Translations under genes and position numbers: made by a program
NCBI RefSeq assembly: GCF_900104765.1
Contig: NZ_LT629737.1
Location: 3,162,001-3,226,000, forward strand
DNA length: 64,000 nt
Direction: 5' to 3'
DNA from: Gillisia sp. Hel1_33_143
GTDB taxonomy: Bacteria; Bacteroidota; Bacteroidia; Flavobacteriales; Flavobacteriaceae
Part shown: positions 35,720-44,900 of the stretch, one piece after another
Position numbering within the stretch: the first letter of the stretch is position 1
Layout of the letters: every line of letters starts with the position of its first letter
The notes under the pieces: model-generated
The model's input: only the letters and a program-made list of their open reading frames with translations
What the model was told of the DNA's origin: nothing
Database searches by the model: none

Positions 35720-37090
35720 ATGGATGCTGTAAAAGTTCATTTTCTAGGTGCCTCCCAAACTGTCACCGGTTCTAAATATCTTTTGGAAACTCCAGAGTTA
35801 AACATTCTTATAGACTGCGGTATGTTTCAGGGGTTGAAAGAGCTTAGGTTATTAAATTGGGAAAAATTTCCTTTCCCTCCAGAAAAAATAGATCTCATAT
35901 TACTCACCCATGGCCATCTAGATCATACCGGATATTTACCTAAACTATGGCAACAAGGCTTTACAGGGGCTATAATTGGCTCTGCACCAACGTTAGAAAT
36001 TGCCTCCATCATTCTTAGAGACAGTGCAAAGATACAAGAGGAAGATGCAGCAAGAGCTAATGAAAATGGAACGAGTATTCACGATCCTGCTAAGCCTTTC
36101 TATACCATAAAAGATGCAGAAGCTACCATTAAATTATTTCAGCAAGCTAATATGGAAACATGGATGGTACTAAATAGCCAGATCAAAGTTCGATTTAAAA
36201 AGAACGGCCATATTTTGGGAGCTACTTTTATAGAACTAAAAATTAGCGAGAAGGTATTCCTATTCTCCGGAGATATAGGTAGAGTAAAAGATAGATTATT
36301 AGAGGCTCCAGAGAAACCAGACTGGGCAGACTTTTTATTTTTAGAGAGTACTTATGGAAATAGACTTCATGCTGAAGAAGATGTGGAGGCTAAATTAATA
36401 CAATGTATAAAAGAAGTTCTAGTAAATAAAGGGAACCTTATCGTCCCTAGTTTTGCAGTAGAAAGATTACAAACCCTTATGTATATTCTATGGAAACTTT
36501 TTGAGCAAAATAAAATTCCTAATATTCCCATATGTATTGATAGCCCTATGGCCAACAAGGTTTTTTGCGTATTTGAACAATACACTTCATGGCACAAAAT
36601 CTCTTTAGAAGAATTAGAGCACATGAAGCAGCATTTTAACATTATTACCTCCTATAAGGATACTTGGAAAACCGTGGATGATACTCGCTCAAAGATTATA
36701 ATTGCAGGGAGTGGTATGGTCTCGGGCGGTAGAGTGCTCACTTATTTAAAATACCTTATCTCTAAACCGGAAACCATTGTGGTCTTAGTGGGATACCAAG
36801 CTGAAGGAACTAGAGGAAGAACTTTAAAAGAAGGTGGGAAAGAGATAAAGATCTATGGGAAATATTATGAAGTAAATGCAAAGATTGAAAATATAGAGAG
36901 TTTGTCTGCTCATGCAGATCAGGCGGAGATATTAGATTGGGTAAGTGATATCAAGAATATTCCTGAAAGAACCTTTTTGATTCATGGAGAACGCATTGCC
37001 TTAGACGCTTTAAGGCTTAAAATAAAGGATACGCTACAATGGAAAGTGTACATTCCCCATCTATATGAAGTTGTTGAATTATCTGTCTAA
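35720..37090 (+). CDS. Metallo-beta-lactamase/beta-CASP family hydrolase (CPSF73-like)
   Basis: 456 aa. Metal motif HGHLDH at 64-69 (LLTHGHLDHTGYLPKLW), HILGATF and FSGDIGR as later metal sites, a beta-CASP insert (ESTYGNR, SPMANKVF, IIAGSGMVSGGRVLTYL) and the C-terminal SAHADQ and HGE motifs. Bacterial members of this group act as RNA endonucleases/exonucleases; the substrate here is inferred. It starts 5 bp after the ATP-cone gene, tying a probable DNA-type nuclease and an RNA-type nuclease to the same stress promoter. Confidence 0.9.
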   Translation: MDAVKVHFLGASQTVTGSKYLLETPELNILIDCGMFQGLKELRLLNWEKFPFPPEKIDLILLTHGHLDHTGYLPKLWQQGFTGAIIGSAPTLEIASIILRDSAKIQEEDAARANENGTSIHDPAKPFYTIKDAEATIKLFQQANMETWMVLNSQIKVRFKKNGHILGATFIELKISEKVFLFSGDIGRVKDRLLEAPEKPDWADFLFLESTYGNRLHAEEDVEAKLIQCIKEVLVNKGNLIVPSFAVERLQTLMYILWKLFEQNKIPNIPICIDSPMANKVFCVFEQYTSWHKISLEELEHMKQHFNIITSYKDTWKTVDDTRSKIIIAGSGMVSGGRVLTYLKYLISKPETIVVLVGYQAEGTRGRTLKEGGKEIKIYGKYYEVNAKIENIESLSAHADQAEILDWVSDIKNIPERTFLIHGERIALDALRLKIKDTLQWKVYIPHLYEVVELSV

Positions 37091-37107
37091 AAAGGAAACT
37101 CGAAGTA

Positions 37108-37151
37108 CTGATATTTATCAGTAAGTAAGGAAAAGTAAAGTGGTACCTTGG
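37108..37151 (+). promoter_or_regulatory. Class II Crp/Fnr-type promoter of the three small helical genes
   Basis: Operator CTGAT-ATTT-ATCAG inside the long palindrome TACTGATATTTATCAGTA (37106-37123); -7 box TACCTTGG (37144-37151), one mismatch. Centre-to-box distance 29.5 bp. The predicted start near 37156 falls after the GTG at 37140, so that GTG cannot be the start of the following gene. Confidence 0.7.
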
Positions 37152-37172
37152 AAGAACATTAAAATAAATTAC

Positions 37173-37595
37173 ATGACAATTTTAAGCGCTCCATATTCTC
37201 ATTTTAAACGAAGTCGCAAACAATTACTCATATTAGTAAGTGTGTGGCAAGAAACTTTATCTGCTACTAAAAAGGAGATTTCTTTTCTAGAGATGTACAT
37301 AGCTTCTCCAATTTTTTATATCACTCCAGAATTGCTAACAGAGTTTATTAGATATCAGGCACATCTAAAAAAACTAAAGCAACAAGTAGAAATTATTTCT
37401 GCTCTTGCCAACAAGCATTTTACAGTTATACAAGACTGGACAGAGGTAGACAACACAACCTTAGAAAACTTTATACTTCTAGAACATCAAAAGATTGAAC
37501 CACAACTTTTAGAATTCATCAAAAATTATAACAATATCAAATTAGATATTTTTAATTATACAGGAGATAAGCTTATCCAAAAGGAAGGCAATTAA
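37173..37595 (+). CDS. Small helical protein, paralogue A (function unknown)
   Basis: 140 aa from the ATG at 37173 (MTILSAPYSHFKRSRKQLL). A GTG 11 codons upstream is open but lies before the predicted transcript start. No signal peptide. Helix-rich, with W-x-x-x-L, EISFLEMYIASPIF, then a coiled middle and a C-terminal EHQKIEPQLLEFIKNYNNIKLDIFNY. That last pattern (E-H/A-x3-L/I... F-I/L-K...N-x-L/I-K-x-E/D-I-F/Y) recurs in the two genes downstream, so I treat the three as distant paralogues, probably helical bundles. No known domain recognised. Confidence 0.7.
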   Translation: MTILSAPYSHFKRSRKQLLILVSVWQETLSATKKEISFLEMYIASPIFYITPELLTEFIRYQAHLKKLKQQVEIISALANKHFTVIQDWTEVDNTTLENFILLEHQKIEPQLLEFIKNYNNIKLDIFNYTGDKLIQKEGN

Positions 37596-37621
37596 TGTTT
37601 TAAAACTTTAAATCTATAGCT

Positions 37622-38065
37622 ATGAAAAACGAAGTAAACAATTTTAGATATCTAGAATGGAAAACTCCTGAAGAAATGCACTTTTCTTCTTTAGAATGGA
37701 TTTCAGAATTGAACTTTATTAATGATGAACATTCATTTTTTGAAGATATGTTAAAAGAATATACTTTGCCTATTATAGAATTTCATCTTACAGAGAAGGT
37801 TACAGATCTAATTAAAAAGCTATCTACTACATCATCTACCGCTTCCAACCTACATAAAGATATTCAGGATCACATTAACGGACTTGAGGTTATGTTAGAC
37901 GGAAAAGACAATATTAAAAAAGAAACACAGTACAAAGAAGCACATAGAAATTTATTGACAGAGTTCTTCAAATTTTCAAGAAACTACAATCGATTAAAAA
38001 AAGAGATTTTTAAAACGGTATCTGAAGCTTTGAAACATCAAAAACAAAAAAGATTGCTGCAATAA
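37622..38065 (+). CDS. Small helical protein, paralogue B (function unknown)
   Basis: 147 aa. Same plan as its neighbours: W near the N-terminus (LEWISELNFINDEHSFFEDML), a central charged coiled stretch, and C-terminal EAHRNLLTEFFKFSRNYNRLKKEIF. Follows paralogue A by 26 bp with no operator between, so it is probably in the same transcript. Unrecognised family; soluble. Confidence 0.7.
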   Translation: MKNEVNNFRYLEWKTPEEMHFSSLEWISELNFINDEHSFFEDMLKEYTLPIIEFHLTEKVTDLIKKLSTTSSTASNLHKDIQDHINGLEVMLDGKDNIKKETQYKEAHRNLLTEFFKFSRNYNRLKKEIFKTVSEALKHQKQKRLLQ

Positions 38066-38169
38066 TTGTATTCATATAATAGATTAAACGCTCTATGTGC
38101 TTGAGTTAAAAATATAAGATTGCTTTCTAAATTAAGCTTTAGGTTGTAAATTTAATAGGATATAAAACT

Positions 38170-38604
38170 ATGGAAGTTATGAAAAATACTATCTATAACT
38201 CAGATGCCAATAGCGATAATAATCTTGAACAGCTACAACAACACGCTTTAGATTGGGATAAATTAATTCAACAAAGTACAGACGATATCATCTTTTTAAA
38301 GAAATTATTATCTTCTGATGTATTTGAAAATTACGAGGCTAGTTTCTTTGATACTATAAAAATCCGGTTAAAGGATCTCGAAGAATTTAAAGCCGAAAAA
38401 ATAGACCTGCATTACAGCATTAACAATCATAAGAATGATTTGAATGGCATGAGAGAGTGTGAAGACATAAGTTGCGATATGTTCTATGAAGAAGAGCATA
38501 AAAAACTTAGAGAACGAGTACGAAATTTTCTCAAAAAATTTAGAGATCTAAAACTCGAAATCTATGACTACACCAGTCCTAATTTTCGAAAACTTACTAT
38601 TTAA
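38170..38604 (+). CDS. Small helical protein, paralogue C (function unknown)
   Basis: 144 aa from the ATG at 38170; a second Met (MKNT) lies three codons downstream. WDKLIQQSTDDIIFLKKLLSSDVFENYE followed by EEHKKLRERVRNFLKKFRDLKLEIYDYT matches the layout of paralogues A and B, closest to A at the C-terminus. A 104-bp gap separates it from B, without an island-type operator; cotranscription is possible but not certain. Confidence 0.7.
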   Translation: MEVMKNTIYNSDANSDNNLEQLQQHALDWDKLIQQSTDDIIFLKKLLSSDVFENYEASFFDTIKIRLKDLEEFKAEKIDLHYSINNHKNDLNGMRECEDISCDMFYEEEHKKLRERVRNFLKKFRDLKLEIYDYTSPNFRKLTI

Positions 38605-38970
38605 CATCTTTTCCAAAAAGTACTGCCAAATTTGCAGTAGTACGCCATACCGTCTATTTTTAGGGGTGTACAGGTAAAATTAGGCTTCTCTATCTTTTAA
38701 CATTATCAAAATTATATAGATGTTTTAATATCCGCTTAGCGTACTCATAGTAAACCCTACGAAGGATATCTTTAATTCACATTTTAATTATTTTTCCCCA
38801 ACTTCTTAATTGCTGCATTTTCTAGCTTTTTCCGTGAGATTTAATCGCATTTTAATCAATTTAGTGCATTTTGGCTATTGTTTAACGGCTTGCACAGTCT
38901 TTGCACACTATAGAGGGTATGATAGATTGGTATAAACCGATTTAAGTTTTAATAAACCAAAAAATAAAGA
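38605..38970. other. Intergenic region between the stress island and the proline genes
   Basis: 366 bp, no convincing small gene. It holds an inverted repeat TACTGC-CAAATTT-GCAGTA (38621-38639) right after the last island gene, without a T-run, and a direct repeat TTGCACA at 38890-38896 and 38901-38907 (11-bp period) overlapping the proC promoter. Confidence 0.5.
38900..38930 (+). promoter_or_regulatory. Candidate housekeeping promoter of proCBA
   Basis: TTTG (38900-38903), 19-bp spacer, TAGATTGG (38923-38930): the Bacteroidota TTTG-N19-21-TAnnTTTG pattern with one mismatch. Leader of about 35 nt. The second TTGCACA repeat overlaps the -33 box, which would suit a repressor or activator site. 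Confidence 0.55.
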
Positions 38971-39774
38971 ATGAAAGTATTAGTAATTGGAGCAGGAAAT
39001 ATGGGGCTGACCTATGCAGAAGGTATGTCAAAATCTAGTTTGTTGAACAGGCATAACTTAATGATATTCGATAAATCTCCTGAGCTATTAGTATCACTTA
39101 ACAAATTAGATCATTTTGATGTTTATGATGACATTGAAGCCTGCTTACCAAAAGCAGACGTGGTGTTTCTGGCAGTAAAGCCATATCACTGTGAAGAATT
39201 ATTTAAAGAAATCAAACCTTTAGTTCATTCAGACCAAATAGTTGTATCTATTATGGCTGGTGTAACACTAAAGACTATACAAGATGGACTTGGTCTAGAG
39301 AAAGTGGTTAGAGCAATGCCTAATCTACCTGCGCAGGTAGGAAAAGGAGTTACCTCTTATACCGCTGCTAAGAAAGTATCGAGGATAGAACTTCTAATGG
39401 TAAGAAACCTTTTAGATACCACTGGAGAATCTATTCACGTAGGAACAGAGAATTTTATTGATGCCTCTACAGGAATATCCGGAAGTGGTCCTGCATATGT
39501 ATTTTACTTTATGCAATCTATGTTAGAAGCTGCCTTAAAAATGGGATTCTCTAAAAATGACTCTAAAGTTTTGGTAAGCCAGACTTTTGAAGGTGCAGTA
39601 GAGCTATTTAATAAGTCTGATCTTTCTCCAAACACTTGGATGGAACGTGTAGCATCAAAAGGAGGAACCACTCGAGCTGCTCTAGATTCTATGGAAGATA
39701 ACAATGTAAAAGAATTAATTAAAGATGCCGCATATGCAGCTTTCGATAGAGCGGTAGAGTTAGGTAAAGAGTAA
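38971..39774 (+). CDS. proC: Pyrroline-5-carboxylate reductase
   Basis: 267 aa, usual length. N-terminal Rossmann motif VIGAGNMGLTYAEG, VFLAVKPY, RAMPNLPAQVGKGVT and the C-terminal signature GISGSGPAYVFYFMQSMLEAALKMG plus VASKGGTTRAALDSME are all intact. Catalyses the last step of proline synthesis, 1-pyrroline-5-carboxylate + NAD(P)H to proline. First gene of proC-proB-proA, 38 bp ahead of proB. Confidence 0.96.
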   Translation: MKVLVIGAGNMGLTYAEGMSKSSLLNRHNLMIFDKSPELLVSLNKLDHFDVYDDIEACLPKADVVFLAVKPYHCEELFKEIKPLVHSDQIVVSIMAGVTLKTIQDGLGLEKVVRAMPNLPAQVGKGVTSYTAAKKVSRIELLMVRNLLDTTGESIHVGTENFIDASTGISGSGPAYVFYFMQSMLEAALKMGFSKNDSKVLVSQTFEGAVELFNKSDLSPNTWMERVASKGGTTRAALDSMEDNNVKELIKDAAYAAFDRAVELGKE

Positions 39775-39812
39775 TAGTAAGTTTAGTAATACAATCAGAT
39801 TAGATCTGAAAA

Positions 39813-40592
39813 ATGAATATAATGGATAAGAAAAGAATTGTTGTAAAAGTTGGTACCAATGTAATGACCAATAAGGACCATAGAATATTAGGTCCGGTAT
39901 TAAAAAATCTGGTAGAGCAAATTGCAACTTTATATGAAGAAGATATTTTAGTGGTTTTAGTTTCATCAGGATCTGCAATAGCTGGTAAAGAAATTTTAGG
40001 TGAAATAAGTATCAAAGATCCATCACAACGTAGACAGGTGTATTCTTCTGTAGGGCAACCTAGAATGATGAGACATTATTATAGCATATTCCACGATTTT
40101 GGAATGAGATGCGCTCAAGTGTTAGCTACTAAGAGAGATTTTTCTCCTGGAGTTCACAGAGAAAATATGATCAATTGCTATGAAGCACTATTATCTGAAG
40201 GGATTATACCTATTGCAAATGAAGATGATGCAGTTTCTGTAACGATGTCTATGTTCTCAGATAATGATGAATTGGCTAGTTTGGTAGCAGAACTTATTGG
40301 AGCAGATGCGTTAATAATTTTGAGTGACACTGATGGCCTTTATACAGGACATCCTGACCATGCAGATTCAGAAAAACTTAATAACGTACAGGTAGATGAG
40401 AATGTAGAGAAATACGTTCAGGCATCAGATAAAGGTGAAGGTGAAGGCCGTGGAGGTATGGAATCTAAAATTAAGATCGCCAAAGATACTGCCGCGAAGA
40501 ATATCCCAACCTTTATAGCAAATGGTAAGAGAAAGAATGTAATTCTCGATATAGTGAATGGGAAGAAAGTAGGAACAAAGTTCACGAAGTAA
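39813..40592 (+). CDS. proB: Glutamate 5-kinase (kinase domain only)
   Basis: 259 aa: the amino acid kinase domain (RIVVKVGTNVMTN, VSSGSAIAGKEIL, ANEDDAVSVTMSMFSDNDELASLVAELIGAD, GRGGMESKIKIAKDTA) without the C-terminal PUA domain of E. coli ProB (367 aa). PUA-less versions are usual in Bacteroidota. Phosphorylates glutamate in the first step of proline synthesis, the usual point of proline feedback. Two possible ATGs (39813 and 39822). Confidence 0.95.
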   Translation: MNIMDKKRIVVKVGTNVMTNKDHRILGPVLKNLVEQIATLYEEDILVVLVSSGSAIAGKEILGEISIKDPSQRRQVYSSVGQPRMMRHYYSIFHDFGMRCAQVLATKRDFSPGVHRENMINCYEALLSEGIIPIANEDDAVSVTMSMFSDNDELASLVAELIGADALIILSDTDGLYTGHPDHADSEKLNNVQVDENVEKYVQASDKGEGEGRGGMESKIKIAKDTAAKNIPTFIANGKRKNVILDIVNGKKVGTKFTK

Positions 40593-40629
40593 GAAAAATA
40601 GAAAGTGAAAAATTTATAAAAATTTTAGA

Positions 40630-41829
40630 ATGAAGTTGATAAACACAGAGACTAAGAATAACGTTTTAAGATCTATGATGAGAATTTTAGATACAAAACG
40701 CGAAGATATAATTAAAGCAAACAAAGAAGATCTTGAAGCCTTCGGAGAAAACGAAGGTGCCATGTACGACAGGTTGATAGTTAACGATAAAAAAGTTGAT
40801 GGAATGATACAATCTGTGAAAGAAGTGATGGAGCAGGAAGATCCTGTAGGGCAGGTAATAGAACATCGTAAACTAGATACCGGGTTGGATATCACTAATA
40901 AAACAGCACCTTTTGGAAATATCATGATTATTTATGAATCCAGACCAGATGTTACTATAGAGGCCGCTGTGCTTGCTTTTAAAGCAAATAATAAGATCTT
41001 TCTTAAAGGTGGTAAAGAAGCAATAAAGAGCAACGAGATCTTGGAGCAATGCTGGCATGAAGCTTTAGAAGAAAATAACCTCAGCAAAGATTGGATAAAA
41101 TTACTTCATCTAGATCGAGCTCAAACTCAGGAGTTTCTTAAAAATCCACCCGAACAATTAGATCTAATTGTACCTAGAGGTGGAGAACGTTTAATAGGTT
41201 TTGTTAAAGAACATGCTACAGGGGCTGTATTGGTAAGTGGAAGAGGAAATAACTTCTTATATGTTTCTAAGGATGCTGATTTTGAAGTTGCTAAAAAAGT
41301 GATCCTAAATGCTAAAACAGATAAGATCTCCGGATGTAATGCTTTGGATAAAGTTCTTATTGATGTGAATATTGATGATTATGAAAATAAACTGAAAGAA
41401 CTTCAGAAAATGTTGAATGATCATCAGGTGCATATTTTGGCAGATGATGCTGTATCTGATATATTAACTGAAGAAGATAAAATTCCTGGGGACGATACAT
41501 GGTATGAAGAATTTCTAGCTATGAAGATCGTCTTAGGAAGTATAGATGGACTTAACAGTGCCATAGATAAGATCAACAAATATTCTGGTGGACACTCTGC
41601 AGTTATCATTACTAAAGATAATGAGGAAGCAGTAGAATTTATGGAACAGGTAGACAGTGCTGCTGTATATCAAAATGCCTCTACAAGATTTACAGATGGA
41701 GGTCAAATGGGAGTAGGAGCAGAACTAGCCATTAGTACAGATAAGCTACACCACAGGGGGCCGCTAGGTCTAAAACAATTGGTAACCAATAAATATTATG
41801 TTCTGGGAAATGGACATATTAGAGAATAA
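40630..41829 (+). CDS. proA: Glutamate-5-semialdehyde dehydrogenase
   Basis: 399 aa. Family motifs: PFGNIMIIYESRPDVTIEAA, FLKGGKEAIKSN, LIVPRGGERLIGFV, and the catalytic Cys in TDKISGCNALDKVL; also RFTDGGQMGVGAELAIST. Reduces glutamyl-5-phosphate to glutamate semialdehyde with NADPH. Last gene of the proline operon, followed by a bidirectional terminator. Confidence 0.96.
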   Translation: MKLINTETKNNVLRSMMRILDTKREDIIKANKEDLEAFGENEGAMYDRLIVNDKKVDGMIQSVKEVMEQEDPVGQVIEHRKLDTGLDITNKTAPFGNIMIIYESRPDVTIEAAVLAFKANNKIFLKGGKEAIKSNEILEQCWHEALEENNLSKDWIKLLHLDRAQTQEFLKNPPEQLDLIVPRGGERLIGFVKEHATGAVLVSGRGNNFLYVSKDADFEVAKKVILNAKTDKISGCNALDKVLIDVNIDDYENKLKELQKMLNDHQVHILADDAVSDILTEEDKIPGDDTWYEEFLAMKIVLGSIDGLNSAIDKINKYSGGHSAVIITKDNEEAVEFMEQVDSAAVYQNASTRFTDGGQMGVGAELAISTDKLHHRGPLGLKQLVTNKYYVLGNGHIRE

Positions 41830-41850
41830 CCAACTAACGTTATATAATAT

Positions 41851-41880
41851 AAAAAGAGGCGCTAATTGGCGCCTCTTTTT
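41851..41880. terminator. Bidirectional terminator between proA and the nuclease gene
   Basis: Perfect 12-bp stem AAAAAGAGGCGC / GCGCCTCTTTTT with a 6-nt loop, followed by further T residues. Serves both convergent genes. Confidence 0.9.
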
Positions 41881-41901
41881 TTTGTTGTTTTTAGTTTAAA
41901 A

Positions 41902-44900
41902 TTAGTATTTCAGGATCTTTAAAACTTCACTTTCAAAGTTCTCACCTTTAATTCTCACAAAGTATATTCCTGTACGATATCTACTTAGATTGATATTGGT
42001 ATCTATAGTTCCTTTTTTAATTTTTACCGCATCTTGCATAACTACATTTCCTCTAAAGTCATATAAATATAAAGTGGCTTGTGCTTCTATACTAGCAGTA
42101 ATTCTAATAGTACTTTGGCCTCTAGTTGGGTTTGGTGATGCAACCACTTTCTCCACCACTACCTCTAGCTGGTTGTCTGAGCATGATCCTAATTTACCAC
42201 CATTTCTTAAGAATGCAGGTACTGCATTTTTTGAGACACAGAAAGCTTTTCCTTTATAACAAACCTGAACTTTTTGATTCCATTTATTGTTTCCACAAGT
42301 TATATCTTCTACCGTAACAGTAACTTCACCAGTAACAGAACATCCCGATACATCTGTAACTTCTAGAGAATATGTAGTAGTTTCAGATGGACAAACAGTT
42401 ATGGTTTTTGAAGTATCTCCTGTATTCCATAGATACGTATATTCACCTCTCCCACCAGTAACAGAAACTGCTTCAATGCTAGTACATGTGGTATCATATC
42501 CAGAATATACTACTACATCTTTAGTCATTTCCAATTCTAAAGCTGGTCCTTCTTCAACTACTACTTCAGCATTAACAGAATTTGATAATGCATCTGTAAT
42601 CACAACCGTATACGTTCCCGCTACTAAACTGGTAGCTGTTTGGGTTGTTTGCCCATCACTCCAAACATAGGTATAAGGAGCAACTCCACCTTCTACATTT
42701 ACAGTTGCAGAACCTGTGGCGGTTCCATTACAAGTAACATTTGATGCTTCTATAGATGCAACCTGAACACTTTTTAGAATCATTCTTACAGAGACAGGAA
42801 AATGGTCTGATGCTGTAGTAGTAAAATCACTATTAAAATATTCGTAATGTACCCGTGCACTTCCATCCACATAATTATTTGTAAGCTCATTAGAGACAGC
42901 TATATGATCTATCATATTCTCTCTAAAAGCATAAGATCTAAAACCTTGAGCACTAAGAACAGCTGTTAAGATATCGTAGTTCTGAGTATCCTGAACAAAA
43001 GCGTTATAAGTGGTTACTGTAGTATTTACATTATCTGCAACGGTAACATCTACATCATCGTTATAATCTCCTAAAATAATAATATTCTTATCTGAATAGT
43101 AAGTATCTAATGAATCTTTCAATACTTCCACATCATACTTTCTCATATCATATCTAGACTGTGAGTTGGTACTTCCATTTGCTCTTGCATGTAATTCAAC
43201 AAAATTGATGGTTTTAGTTTGCCCATTTAAAGTAACATCTGCTTCCATCATAAATGGCAATCTCCCACTTGCGTAAAATCTATCTGGAGTTTCTGGATAA
43301 TCTGCTAAAAGAGATCCATCACCATCATAAAATGGATGTACCGACGTGAACATTGCTCTTGTAGATTTTACCGAAACTACATCTGTTCTATAGATAAATC
43401 CAACTTTTTGACCGCCTGGTGAATCTGGATAAGAGGTTGCATTAGATAATACATAATCATATCCTTCCATTTCAGAAACCATTTCTCCAAAAAGAACATC
43501 GTCTGAGATCTCTTCAACACCAATAACATCTGCTTCAAGATCTAAGAGAATCGCTTTTACGCGTTCCTTTTGAACAGCGTCTGAGTCTGGAGAACCCTTG
43601 GCAGGAGAATTTCCTTCGTCACCAAACCACTCTATGTTCCATGCTACAACATCAAAAGTAAGATCTCTTGAAATATCAGAATCAGATCCAGTATTGTCAT
43701 AAACATCTGCACATGGAAGGTCTGTAGACAATCTTGGTAATAATTGGAAAATCTGATTATATCTACCCACTACTCCAATAACTTCGGAACATGATGCTGG
43801 CATTTGCTTTCCTATCAAACCACTTACGTCTGCATCTAGTCTTAATTCTCCATTACCAGAATCATCAGTAACTACATAGTTCTCATTACCAAAGATCAAA
43901 CTACCTGATCCAGAAAATGTTACATCTGAAATACGTACCAATTCTCCGGGGTGCTGACTAAGTTCTGCTACGGTAATATCTAAAGGTATTATAGGTGCAT
44001 CTGCAACTCCCTCAAAATCTACGCGCGCTACAGGACTAATTTGGATCTGCCCGTTGTAACTGCTTTTTGTTCCTGTAACGGTAATTTTATCTCCAATATT
44101 AAAAGTTCCATCTCCGTGAACCATACCATCAAAAATTGCAACACCACCAGTAACATCTTGTAAGTATGCAGAACCTCTAAATTGATCGCTTACTGTAAGG
44201 GTTCCTGTAATAGTAACGGTGGTTCCATCTAGAGCATTTCTAGCTTCTAAGATTGTGATCAATTCTGTTTGTGGAGCTAAAGCTCCGTTCTCTGTGCCCG
44301 GTGTAGGGTCTGTAGCTACATAATTAGCTGTATTTTTTACTCCACCTTCCCCATTCGGGATTCTTTGTAAGGAATGTATTCCTTGATTCCCAGCTGCATT
44401 TTCATCTGCCTGTAATTGTCCTTCATTTAAAAGTACAATAAGTTCTTCATCCTGAGGATCATCGGTACCATATACCAAAGCGTCTACTAAATTATCTGTG
44501 CTAATTGCAGAACCATTCGGAAAATTGGTAGCTGAAGTTTGATAAACTGCAACGGCATCTGCACCATTCTGAAAGGTATTATTTGCAACTACCATATTCA
44601 CGTTGGCAACATCTGCATTACCCATAACAAAATACCCCTCTGCATTGGTAAGTTGCCCTGCAAGATCTATTGTATTATAACTTAGATCATTATTACCATT
44701 ATAAAGAACAACGATAAATCCGTCTAAAGGAGTATTCCCTTTTCCTCCATCGTATAGTTCTAAAAATTCCTGAGTGTCTGATCCTGGAGTATCTGCATCT
44801 AGCTCGTTTATCACCAAAGAAACCGGCTCTAAAATATTAGTGTTCGGTTTTCCTGGCGTTGGAAGTGCCTGCGTATAGGTATCAGTGTTTCTTACTCCAC

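Noticed and set aside
37140-37172. GTG start of the first small helical gene
   Set aside because: It overlaps the predicted -7 box (37144-37151); the ATG at 37173 gives the same spacing from the operator as in the other units.
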